The notes under the pieces were generated by a model. The model made no database searches. It had not been told where the DNA came from and saw nothing but the letters and a program-made list of their open reading frames with translations. Shown here piece by piece: positions 1 through 5,775 of a stretch of 8,291 bases of DNA. This DNA is from JABSOG01 sp047617105 (lineage in GTDB: Bacteria; Pseudomonadota; Gammaproteobacteria; Enterobacterales; Alteromonadaceae), in contig JBLGCB010000306.1 of NCBI GenBank assembly GCA_047617105.1, positions 1 to 8,291 on the forward strand, given 5' to 3'. Each line of letters begins with the position of its first letter. Position 1 is the first letter of the stretch. The translations under genes and the position numbers were made by a program.

Positions 1-420
1 GCTGATATAACGGTCATTATCAAAACGACCCGCCACTTGAAATCCCGGCATGTTGCGGATGATATCTTTGATTTTGCTGTCACTAATACGCAGCCCCACA
101 GAATTGGCCATTTGCGTTTGTAACGTCTCGCTGATCAAACCATCCAAAATATCTTCTCTGAACTTAGTCATATAGGTTTCGTTAGCCGCCAATTGGCCGA
201 ACATTTCACCAAACTGTTGTTCCATTCTGGCACGCTGACTCTGATAGGCACGGTCAAAGTCCGCTCTGCTAATGTCTTCACCATTGACTGTCGCCGCAGG
301 TACATCAGTACCACCGCCTAAGTAACCACCGATACCCGCAAGGGCAAATGTCAGGATGATAAAGCCGAGAACGACTTTGGCCATGATTCCCTGAGACCCT
401 TCTCTCATTCTTTCTAGCAT
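1..420 (-). CDS. ppiD: Peptidyl-prolyl cis-trans isomerase D-type periplasmic foldase (N-terminal part, runs off left edge)
   Basis: The minus strand reads 140 uninterrupted codons from ATG at 420 to the window edge. The start MLERMREGSQGIMAKVV, followed by a hydrophobic stretch at about residues 15-38 (VVLGFIILTFALAGIGGYLG), is the typical cytoplasmic tail and single N-terminal membrane anchor of PpiD. The next part (ATVNGEDISRADFDRAY, then helices to 'RISDSKIKDII' and 'MPGFQVAGRFDNDRY') matches the SurA_N-like chaperone domain. In the family this anchored periplasmic protein helps newly exported outer-membrane and periplasmic proteins fold at the SecYEG exit. Full-length PpiD is roughly 620 residues, so the parvulin domain lies outside the window. 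An AAGAG ribosome-binding site sits about 10 nt before the ATG. The gene immediately upstream is divergent, so the usual lon-hupB-ppiD order is not seen here. Identification is by remembered family pattern and is fairly secure. Confidence 0.9.
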   Translation of the reverse strand, partial: MLERMREGSQGIMAKVVLGFIILTFALAGIGGYLGGGTDVPAATVNGEDISRADFDRAYQSQRARMEQQFGEMFGQLAANETYMTKFREDILDGLISETLQTQMANSVGLRISDSKIKDIIRNMPGFQVAGRFDNDRYIS

Positions 421-610
421 TTTAAATTACTCTTTTCTTTTGATTTAATTTGAATGACTGCAAATTTTGAATGCGAAAGATAATAACACAATTATCTGAT
501 TATCCTATTGCCCCGGCGCTAAATAGCGCTGATCAGCAAAATAAATTAACCACTTTGCACAAATATTCAGCGTTGTAAATCCAGCCTTGATGAGTTTTAC
601 TGGATATCAC

Positions 611-639
611 TTGAAAAACAGTCAATCATAGGCTTTAAT
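611..639 (+). promoter_or_regulatory. Putative sigma70 promoter for the ThDP-enzyme gene
   Basis: TTGAAA (611-616) and TTTAAT (634-639) are separated by 17 bp. Each matches 5 of 6 consensus positions (TTGACA, TATAAT). Transcription would start near 646, giving a leader of about 75 nt before the ATG at 720. Seen in sequence; promoter activity is inferred. Confidence 0.5.
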
Positions 640-650
640 TAACATGAAGT

Positions 651-675
651 TCCCGTTTTAATTACTTGCACGGGA
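651..675 (+). promoter_or_regulatory. Small hairpin in the 5' leader of the ThDP-enzyme mRNA
   Basis: TCCCGT (651-656) and ACGGGA (670-675) form a perfect 6-bp stem around a 13-nt loop, inside the predicted leader and just before a possible 10-codon mini-ORF. No T-run follows, so it does not look like an intrinsic terminator. A role in regulation or mRNA stability is possible but unproven. Confidence 0.25.
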
Positions 676-719
676 GTGCTTCGGCTTTAGATGAAGATAA
701 GAATAACAATGGGAATGAT

Positions 720-2498
720 ATGAAAAACAGTCTATTCATCAAACAAAGCTTTTTAAACAATAGCTCTCCTTCTGGCTGCGCGGCACCTTTAAACGCTGAA
801 CGATTAAGCATTGCCGATCACTTACTTAACGTACTGCAAGGGCTTGGCGTCGACTATATTTTTGGTGTGCCCGGCGGGGCCATAGAACCTTTTTATAATG
901 CTTTGTATCATGCCAGCCAACGCGGTGATATCCAGCAAGTGACCATGCGTCATGAAAATTCTGCAGCATTTGCGGCGGATGGTTACTACCGTGAAACAGG
1001 TAAGTTAGGCGTATGCTGCACCACTACTGGTCCGGGTGCCACCAATATGATCACCGCAGTGGCCAGCGCCAAAAAAGACAAAAGCCCAATGCTGGTGATC
1101 ACCGCACAAACCAACCTCAATAAATTTGGCCGTAATGCACTGCAAGATTCATCTTGTACTGGCATTGATACCGTCGCTATCTACAACGAATGCACCAAAT
1201 ACAGCACTTTGATTTCAGACCCGGCGCAATTTCATCAAAAGCTGATGACGGCACTGATAAAAGCCTTCTCCCCGCCAATGGGTCCGGTACATTTGAGCAT
1301 CCCCAGTGAACTGTTTACCTCTATTTGCCCTGAAGATGAAACCTTGATGGTGCCGACCATAGACCTGGCCAAAAATACCATCAATATCTCAATGGTCGAT
1401 AAACTCAATACTCGGGTAACAACCCTACTTGATAATAACAAAGCCATCAGTTTTTACGTCGGTGACGTCGGCTTTGAGGCTGGCAATTGTATCACCGCTT
1501 ATGCCGAATCCATCGGTGCCACCATTACCACCAGTCCTATGGGTAAACGTTGGATCAAAACCACCAGCGCCAATTACTGTGGCGTATTTGGTTTTGCCGG
1601 ACACGCAACCGCCACACGAGCCCTCAAATGGGCCAACACCATTATCGCTTTTGGTGCTGACTTTAAAGAATTAGATACCAACAACGGCTCCGACGCACTG
1701 ATGAATCACAAACTGATTCACATCGACTCCGACTTGGATGATTTTAAGATGACCACCATGGCCCACATGCAGGTTTATGGTGATATCATCACCATCGTCA
1801 ATTATCTATTACAACAACGACCGCCAGTGACCAGGCCCATCGGGCAGCTATACTTAATTGGTGCCGAACGAGACAATTTTAGCGTCGACGCGGTGAAAGA
1901 CAATAGTGAAACCAGCCGAGTCCACCCCGCCCGCTTAATGCAAGCACTGGTGAAAATCATGCCAACCAACAGTCGCTATTTAGTTGACGCTGGCAATTCT
2001 TGGGCATGGGCCACCCACTATCTCAACTTGCAAAACCACCCACACTATTATCGTATTGCTATGGGTTATGGCTCGATGACCTGGTCAATAGGGGCAGGCA
2101 TTGGTACCGCAGTCGCCTGTATTGAAGAACAAGCGCACGTGGTTTGCATCACGGGTGATGGGGCTTATTTAATGGCGGGTCAAGAATTAACGGTGGCGGT
2201 AGAACATCAGTTAAGCGTGATCTTCGTCATTTTAAACGATGCTTCATTAGGTATGGTCAAACATGGCCAGCAAATGGGCAACGCAATGCCCATTGCCCAC
2301 AACATCAGCCCAGTCAATTTTGCCATGATGGCACATGCTATGGGCGCACAAGGCATGGTGATTTCAAACCAGCAGCAGCTTAACGATTTAGACCTCACGC
2401 CATTATTAGCCCACGCAGGACCAATCGTCATAGATGTATCCATCGACGGCAAGGCCGAACCGCCGATAGGTGAGCGCGTTAAGAGTTTAATCAGCTGA
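720..2498 (+). CDS. Thiamine-diphosphate-dependent enzyme, acetolactate synthase-like superfamily
   Basis: A 592-residue protein with the three-domain fold of the acetolactate synthase/pyruvate oxidase/benzoylformate decarboxylase superfamily. The N-terminal Pyr domain starts near 'GVDYIFGVPGGAIEP', with the cofactor-activating glutamate at about residue 79 in 'MRHENSAAFAADGY', followed by 'TTTGPGATN'. A central DHS-like domain contains 'IIAFGADFKELD' and 'KLIHIDSD'. The C-terminal PP domain has the ThDP/Mg motif GDG (479-481) and closes with ND (506-507) before 'ASLGMVKHGQ', where acetolactate synthases usually have NN. The reaction is probably carboligation or decarboxylation of a 2-oxo acid, but the substrate cannot be read. 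It stands alone, without an ilvN/ilvH-type regulatory subunit, so a housekeeping IlvB role is unlikely. The same frame is open back to a TTG at 666. ATG 720 is preferred because GGGA lies 6 nt upstream and the extra 18 residues (Asn/Asp-rich) look non-conserved. The family is secure, the function is not. Confidence 0.85.
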   Translation: MKNSLFIKQSFLNNSSPSGCAAPLNAERLSIADHLLNVLQGLGVDYIFGVPGGAIEPFYNALYHASQRGDIQQVTMRHENSAAFAADGYYRETGKLGVCCTTTGPGATNMITAVASAKKDKSPMLVITAQTNLNKFGRNALQDSSCTGIDTVAIYNECTKYSTLISDPAQFHQKLMTALIKAFSPPMGPVHLSIPSELFTSICPEDETLMVPTIDLAKNTINISMVDKLNTRVTTLLDNNKAISFYVGDVGFEAGNCITAYAESIGATITTSPMGKRWIKTTSANYCGVFGFAGHATATRALKWANTIIAFGADFKELDTNNGSDALMNHKLIHIDSDLDDFKMTTMAHMQVYGDIITIVNYLLQQRPPVTRPIGQLYLIGAERDNFSVDAVKDNSETSRVHPARLMQALVKIMPTNSRYLVDAGNSWAWATHYLNLQNHPHYYRIAMGYGSMTWSIGAGIGTAVACIEEQAHVVCITGDGAYLMAGQELTVAVEHQLSVIFVILNDASLGMVKHGQQMGNAMPIAHNISPVNFAMMAHAMGAQGMVISNQQQLNDLDLTPLLAHAGPIVIDVSIDGKAEPPIGERVKSLIS

Positions 2499-2547
2499 TC
2501 ACACACCAGAATCGTCATTTAGCCCTGGACCAGTACATTATTTAATC

Positions 2548-2571
2548 TGTAGAGTATACTTACAATACTCT
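2548..2571 (+). promoter_or_regulatory. Operator-like dyads upstream of phhA (possible TyrR/PhhR-type box)
   Basis: Two overlapping dyads sit 29-52 nt before the phhA ATG. TGTAGAGTATACTTACA (2548-2564) resembles a TyrR/PhhR box (TGTAAA-N6-TTTACA), with 5 of 6 matches in each half but a 5-nt rather than 6-nt spacer. AGAGTAT (2551-2557) and ATACTCT (2565-2571) form a perfect 7-bp inverted repeat with a 7-nt spacer. TACAAT (2561-2566) could be a -10 element inside it, with no convincing -35. TyrR-family regulators are known to control phh operons; binding here is inferred. Confidence 0.35.
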
Positions 2572-2599
2572 CAAAAAGTTTAAAGAGGCGTTTCATATT

Positions 2600-3424
2600 A
2601 TGGCCAAAGCGACCAAGTACATCTCCAAACCGCCAGACAGCAAGGGATATATTAACTAAAGCGCAGAAGAGCATGGCACCTGGGAAATTCTCTATAACCG
2701 CCAGACCGATATCTTGCGTGACCGGGCCTGCCAGCAATTTCTTGATGGTCTCGAACTACTCGATTTTAATGCCAAGAAAATCCCTCAATTACCTGAAATT
2801 AATGAAAAACTTTACGCGTTAACCGGATGGGGCGTTGAACCCGTACCCGCACTGATTGGTTTTGAACGTTTCTTTGAACTACTGGCTAACAAGAAATTTC
2901 CGGCAGCCACCTTTATTCGTACTCGCGAAGACATTGATTACATTCAAGAGCCAGACTTATTCCATGAGTTTTTCGGTCACTGTCCGTTGTTGACCAACCC
3001 GGATTATGCCGAATTCTCTCATCATTATGGCCAACTGGGGCTGTCGGCCAGCAAAGCAGACCGACGAATGCTGGCCAGATTATACTGGTTCACGGTGGAG
3101 TTTGGTTTGATAGAAACCGACGAAGGTTTGAAAATTTACGGCGGCGGCATCCTTTCATCACGTGAAGAAAGCCGCTATTGCCTAGAGAGTAACCAACCAT
3201 TACGCAAAGACCTTTGTGTGATTGATGCTTTTAGAACCCCCTATCGTATCGATGAGTTACAACGCAACTATTTTAAGATCCGCGATTTTTCTGATTTACA
3301 CCGTTTTAGCCAGATGGACCTCACTAAGTTAGTCAAAGAAGCGCGTTATATGGGGCTGCATGAATCGGACTATCCGCCCAAAGACGATCCTGATTGCTTA
3401 AGGCAGGTATTGTCCACCATGTAG
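2600..3424 (+). pseudogene. phhA: Phenylalanine 4-monooxygenase with an in-frame stop at codon 20
   Basis: From ATG 2600 (AAGAGG Shine-Dalgarno at 2583-2588) the frame reads MAKATKYISKPPDSKGYIN, then TAA at 2657-2659, then SAEEHGTWEILYNRQ and onward without another interruption to TAG at 3424 (274 codons including the stop codon at position 20). This matches bacterial phenylalanine hydroxylase, which oxidises L-Phe to L-Tyr with a non-haem iron, O2 and tetrahydropterin. The iron ligands are visible as His122 and His127 (FHEFFGHCP) and Glu167 (FTVEFGL); their 5/40 spacing equals that of His285/His290/Glu330 in the human enzyme. The expected residue at codon 20 is probably Tyr (TAT/TAC to TAA), since relatives have an aromatic before 'S.EEHGTW'. 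Restart at the in-frame TTG 2714 would give 236 residues with the whole iron site, but no Shine-Dalgarno precedes it. phhB follows 103 bp downstream. The gene is either freshly inactivated, recoded, or carries a sequencing error. Confidence 0.85.
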
Positions 3425-3458
3425 GACGTGCTGCCAAAGCAACACTCGATTTTGTGCT

Positions 3459-3472
3459 ATGGTTAATACCAT
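3459..3472 (+). other. Short hairpin between phhA and phhB
   Basis: ATGGT-TAAT-ACCAT is a perfect 5-bp stem with a 4-nt loop; beyond a T/T mismatch, GC pairs extend it. It lies in the 103-bp phhA-phhB gap and has no T-run after it. It could be an mRNA processing or stability element, or chance. Confidence 0.25.
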
Positions 3473-3527
3473 TGCTTAAACGAAAATGCTTCTTGCTTGA
3501 AGTAGATAAAAATTAAGGGCCCCAAAT

Positions 3528-3863
3528 ATGTCAGAATTATCCAGTAAAAGTTGCGTTGCCTGTCGTGGTGATGCCCCCAAAGTATCTGATGCCGAATTGG
3601 CTGAGCTCATGGCACAAATCCCCGATTGGACCCCGCAAGTACACGATGGCATTATGCAGCTGGAACGCGTGTTCAAGTTTAAAAACTTCCGTCTCGCCTT
3701 GGCTTTCACCAACCGTGTCGGCGAAATGGCCGAGGTTGAAGGACATCATCCGGGAATATTAACCGAATGGGGCAAAGTCACGGTGACATGGTGGACCCAT
3801 GCGATTAAAGGGTTGCATATTAATGATTTTGTCTGCGCTGCTAAGACGGATGAGGTGTTGTAG
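3528..3863 (+). CDS. phhB: Pterin-4a-carbinolamine dehydratase
   Basis: A 111-residue protein, the normal length for this family. The active-site signature EGHHP is at 71-75, followed by 'WGKVTVTWWTHAIKGLHINDFVCAA' features (WTH at 89-91, GLH at 95-97). The N-terminus has the common C-x2-C-R segment (Cys9, Cys12). The enzyme dehydrates 4a-hydroxytetrahydropterin, the by-product of phenylalanine hydroxylation, so that the pterin can be reduced and reused by PhhA. ATG 3528 is chosen because AAGGG lies about 10 nt upstream and the product begins like known homologues. It follows phhA by 103 bp on the same strand and has its own ribosome-binding site, so it can be translated despite the phhA stop. 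It appears intact. Confidence 0.95.
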   Translation: MSELSSKSCVACRGDAPKVSDAELAELMAQIPDWTPQVHDGIMQLERVFKFKNFRLALAFTNRVGEMAEVEGHHPGILTEWGKVTVTWWTHAIKGLHINDFVCAAKTDEVL

Positions 3864-3881
3864 AACTGCGCTTTAAAGAGA

Positions 3882-3915
3882 TGGCAGATAAACTATTTAA
3901 CAAAAGTATCTGCCA
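3882..3915. terminator. Hairpin between convergent genes, possible bidirectional terminator
   Basis: TGGCAGATA (3882-3890) and TATCTGCCA (3907-3915) are a perfect 9-bp inverted repeat with a 16-nt loop, between phhB (plus) and the coiled-coil gene (minus). T-rich flanks are weak (CTTTAA on one side, TCTCTTT on the other). The minus-strand stop codon (3893-3895) lies in the loop, so the arm at 3907-3915 is inside the coding end. Position favours a terminator, but the tails make it a modest case. Confidence 0.45.
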
Positions 3916-4318
3916 GCTTTAATACCGTAACAATCAGCGCGATTAAACCGATACTCCAGCGCGTGTTTTTATTAATGGCTTCTAACATTTTGATTTCGAT
4001 ACCGGATATTTTACCTTCGAGACTAAATATTTTACCTTCAATATTTTTTTCAAAAGTCGTCATTCTGACATCCAACTTTTGCTCCAGCAATTTAAACTCA
4101 CCTTTAATGCTGCTCACATCGGCGGTGACCTGGTCCATCCTTAAATCAAGATGATTGATATGGTTATACTGGGATTTGAGCAACAATGTATTGGTGTCTT
4201 CATCTTGCAATCCTTCTCCCCAAGAAAACTTTGCTTCGATTTCTTCGAGTCTTGGCTGGATCATATGAATCATCATATCGTCTACTTTGGTTTTGTCCAC
4301 GTCGGTTTCTTCCATCAT
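3893..4318 (-). CDS. Small coiled-coil protein with C-terminal membrane segment, unknown function
   Basis: A 141-residue protein I do not recognise. Residues 1-60 are acidic and helical (MMEETDVDKTKVDD, then 'IQPRLEEIEAKFSWGEGLQDED'). About 60-115 show heptad-like spacing of I/L/M (DQVTADVSSIKGEFKLLEQ, 'FEKNIEGKIFSLEGKISGIEIK'), suggesting a coiled coil. About 119-138 (RWSIGLIALIVTVLKLADTF) is a likely single transmembrane helix ending in a lone Lys. This gives a tail-anchored, probably cytoplasm-facing oligomer, a layout also seen in small phage and defence-associated membrane proteins; that parallel is only architectural. Two tandem ATGs (4318, 4315) are possible starts, with only a weak AAAGAA upstream. 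The long, amino-acid-balanced frame and the start placement after an intergenic inverted repeat argue that it is real. It converges on phhB and diverges from the TIR gene. Confidence 0.7.
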   Translation of the reverse strand: MMEETDVDKTKVDDMMIHMIQPRLEEIEAKFSWGEGLQDEDTNTLLLKSQYNHINHLDLRMDQVTADVSSIKGEFKLLEQKLDVRMTTFEKNIEGKIFSLEGKISGIEIKMLEAINKNTRWSIGLIALIVTVLKLADTFVK

Positions 4319-4777
4319 TATCTATTCTTTACTCAGCCAATCGATAGATAAGTTTAGCACGTCGTGGTGGTTAATGTGCTTTATCTATCGATTGGTTACC
4401 TGATGCCTGGACAAATAATAACAAACGCATTGATAACTTTCTACAGGTATTTACAATACAAGTTAAATAAAATAGACAAGTTAAAGTCATTACTCTTGTC
4501 GCAGACGATTCGGCCATACATAACGGTTGAATTTGCGATTAAATTAGTTACTTAAACCGTAAAGCCTGAATTTTGTATTAAATTACAATATATCATCGTG
4601 AATCATGATAATTTCTAAAACAGGTAAACAAATCGTCCATTTCGAGCAAGGATTCCATCTAACTTCAATGGGGATTACATGATTAGTTTTCCACACGTAG
4701 TGCACCATTTTATCATTTTTGTTAAGATGTTTGTACAGCTTCGTAAGACATCACAATTATTCACATAAGGCATTTTA
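4319..4777. other. AT-rich non-coding gap between the divergent coiled-coil and TIR genes
   Basis: These 459 bases hold no convincing gene: the one short open frame here has a GTG start with no ribosome-binding site and no recognisable product. Contents are the strong inverted repeat at 4335-4397, a weak 6-bp dyad (ACGGTT 4523-4528, AACCGT 4555-4560), and AT-rich sequence. TTGTAC (4731-4736) with AATTAT (4755-4760) at 18-bp spacing is a weak promoter candidate for the TIR gene. Composition is visibly more AT-rich than the metabolic flanks. Confidence 0.6.
4335..4397. repeat. Long inverted repeat upstream of the coiled-coil gene
   Basis: CCAATCGATAGATAA (4337-4351) and TTATCTATCGATTGG (4381-4395) are exact reverse complements over 15 bp. 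Inside them AGCAC (4356-4360) pairs with GTGCT (4376-4380) after a 4-nt bulge (GTTT), giving about 20 paired bases around a 15-nt loop. No T-run follows on either strand, so it does not look like an intrinsic terminator. It lies 19 nt before the coiled-coil ATG. Candidates: operator or leader RNA for that gene, a folded small RNA, or an end of a mobile/MITE-like element. The pairing is certain, the role unknown. Confidence 0.75.
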
Positions 4778-5574
4778 ATGGGTCAATCAATACTCGTTTT
4801 CATAAGCCACTCCTCAGATGATAAGGAAGGATTTATTGAACCATTGGTCAATGATTTAGAAGATTGCTATATCAATATATGGCTTGATAAAAGAAAAATA
4901 TTTCCTGGAGATAACCTACGTAAATCCATTTTTCGAGATGGTTTGGATAAGGCTGATGTCGCTTTGATATTCTTTACAAAAATTCGCTTCAATCATCTTG
5001 GGTTGATCGTGAAATTAAGCATGTATTGCGTGAGGAGAATAAAAAAGGAAATAACTTTGACCTTAGCAAAATTATATCAATATTCGATTGCGAAGAAACA
5101 TATGCAGAAATTGGCGAAAGATATCCAGAATTGACTGACGACCTTATGCATTTAATGCCAGAAAACTACAGTAAGATTCAATTAGGCCAGTTGGTTTCGG
5201 CGATCTGGTCCAAATATTTATCTCTACAAGGAGGGGATGTCGAAAATCAACGTCAACTACTTGCAAAAGATAAAGAGATATTTCAACAGTCAAAAGATAT
5301 GCAAGAACTTCGAATGAAAATTGAAGATATGAAAACAAAAAATCAAGAATCAAGTCTTTATTCTGAATTTGAAAGTTTCTTGAAGTCAGGTAAGATCAAC
5401 CAACTTATTCATGCGAGAGATTCTTTATTAACAAATCCCCGTGTTAGGAATGATGAATTAAATAATATCGCTGAAGCAATTGCGTTTGGTTTAATTCAAA
5501 GTCAAGGCAATATTGTTGGTATTACTGATAAGGGCAAAGAGTTTTTTAAGTGGTATATCCTGCAAGATGGCTAG
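4778..5574 (+). pseudogene. TIR-domain protein gene interrupted by a one-base frameshift
   Basis: ATG 4778 (AAGG 8 nt upstream) opens a TIR domain: SILVFISHSSDDKEGFIEPL (bA-aA), 'INIWLDKRKIFPGDNLRKSI' (bB-aB), 'ADVALIFFTK' (bC) to residue 68. At the A5 run 4978-4982 the frame fails, and the domain resumes at 4984 in the frame one base back as SLQSSWVDREIKHVLREEN. Adding one A, or a -1 slip on AAA, restores KNSLQSSW and a 265-residue protein. TIR NADases carry their catalytic Glu in this S-x-W-x3-E segment (Glu79 here), so the upstream product alone (118 residues with a shifted tail) would lack it. The rest has a charged, probably coiled-coil stretch at about 172-196 (LAKDKEIFQQSK, MQELRMKIEDMK) and a winged-helix-like end (GLIQSQGNIVGITDKGKEFF). 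Such proteins often act in anti-phage NAD depletion or signalling. Codon use is AT-rich, unlike its neighbours, suggesting transfer. An attC-like dyad follows 4 nt after the stop. Confidence 0.8.
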
Positions 5575-5578
5575 AAAA

Positions 5579-5753
5579 CCCTAACAAAGCATCACCTAGT
5601 GGTGTTCCCGACAAGGCCAACCGCTTTAATACCGAGGCGTAAACCACCAGGTACTGCCATATTTTAAGTTGGCCGAAACCGATAACCTCCACGCGTGGGC
5701 ATGAAAAGCTTGCCCCGAGATGTCGGACCAACCCTACGCGGGCATTGTTATGG
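5579..5753 (+). repeat. attC-like imperfect dyad (candidate integron recombination site)
   Basis: The ends CCCTAACAAAGC (5579-5590) and GCATTGTTATGG (5742-5753) are inverted repeats with 10 of 12 matches. They resemble attC R''/R' boxes (..YAAC and GTTRRRY) and the ends of Vibrio VCR sites, which begin TAACAAA and end in CCC..GGCGGGCGTTA; here the right end reads CCCTACGCGGGCATTGTTA. Internal complementarity includes CCGACA/TGTCGG and GGCCAAC (5615-5621)/GTTGGCC (5672-5678), as expected of a folded single-stranded attC. At about 175 bp it is long for an attC, and the GTTATGG core departs from GTTRRRY at two positions (T and G for R and Y). It starts 4 nt after the TIR stop codon, as in a gene cassette, and ends 22 bp from the stop of the convergent gene. 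No integrase is in the window. A MITE-like repeat or a terminator is the main alternative. Confidence 0.5.
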
Positions 5754-5775
5754 TTTAGTTTTAAATCACACGCGA

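Noticed and set aside
516..529. GCGCTA-AA-TAGCGC perfect dyad in the ppiD/ThDP intergenic region
   Set aside because: Six-base arms with a 2-nt centre make a possible operator, but it is short and not aligned with any promoter I can support.
666..719. N-terminal extension of the ThDP enzyme from TTG 666
   Set aside because: No ribosome-binding site before the TTG, the start would cut into the leader hairpin, and the added residues look unstructured. ATG 720 with GGGA upstream is better.
4335..4397. Reading the long inverted repeat as an attC or intrinsic terminator
   Set aside because: The arms are perfect rather than bulged, there are no RYYYAAC/GTTRRRY ends in register, and no T-run follows on either strand.
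4364..4555. A 63-codon plus-strand frame in the gap before the TIR gene
   Set aside because: GTG start inside the inverted repeat, no Shine-Dalgarno, no recognisable domain, and low-complexity AT-driven residues.
4573..4588. TTGTA-N6-TACAA dyad upstream of the TIR gene
   Set aside because: Five-base AT-rich arms are expected by chance here, and it lies about 190 bp from the start codon with no promoter beside it.
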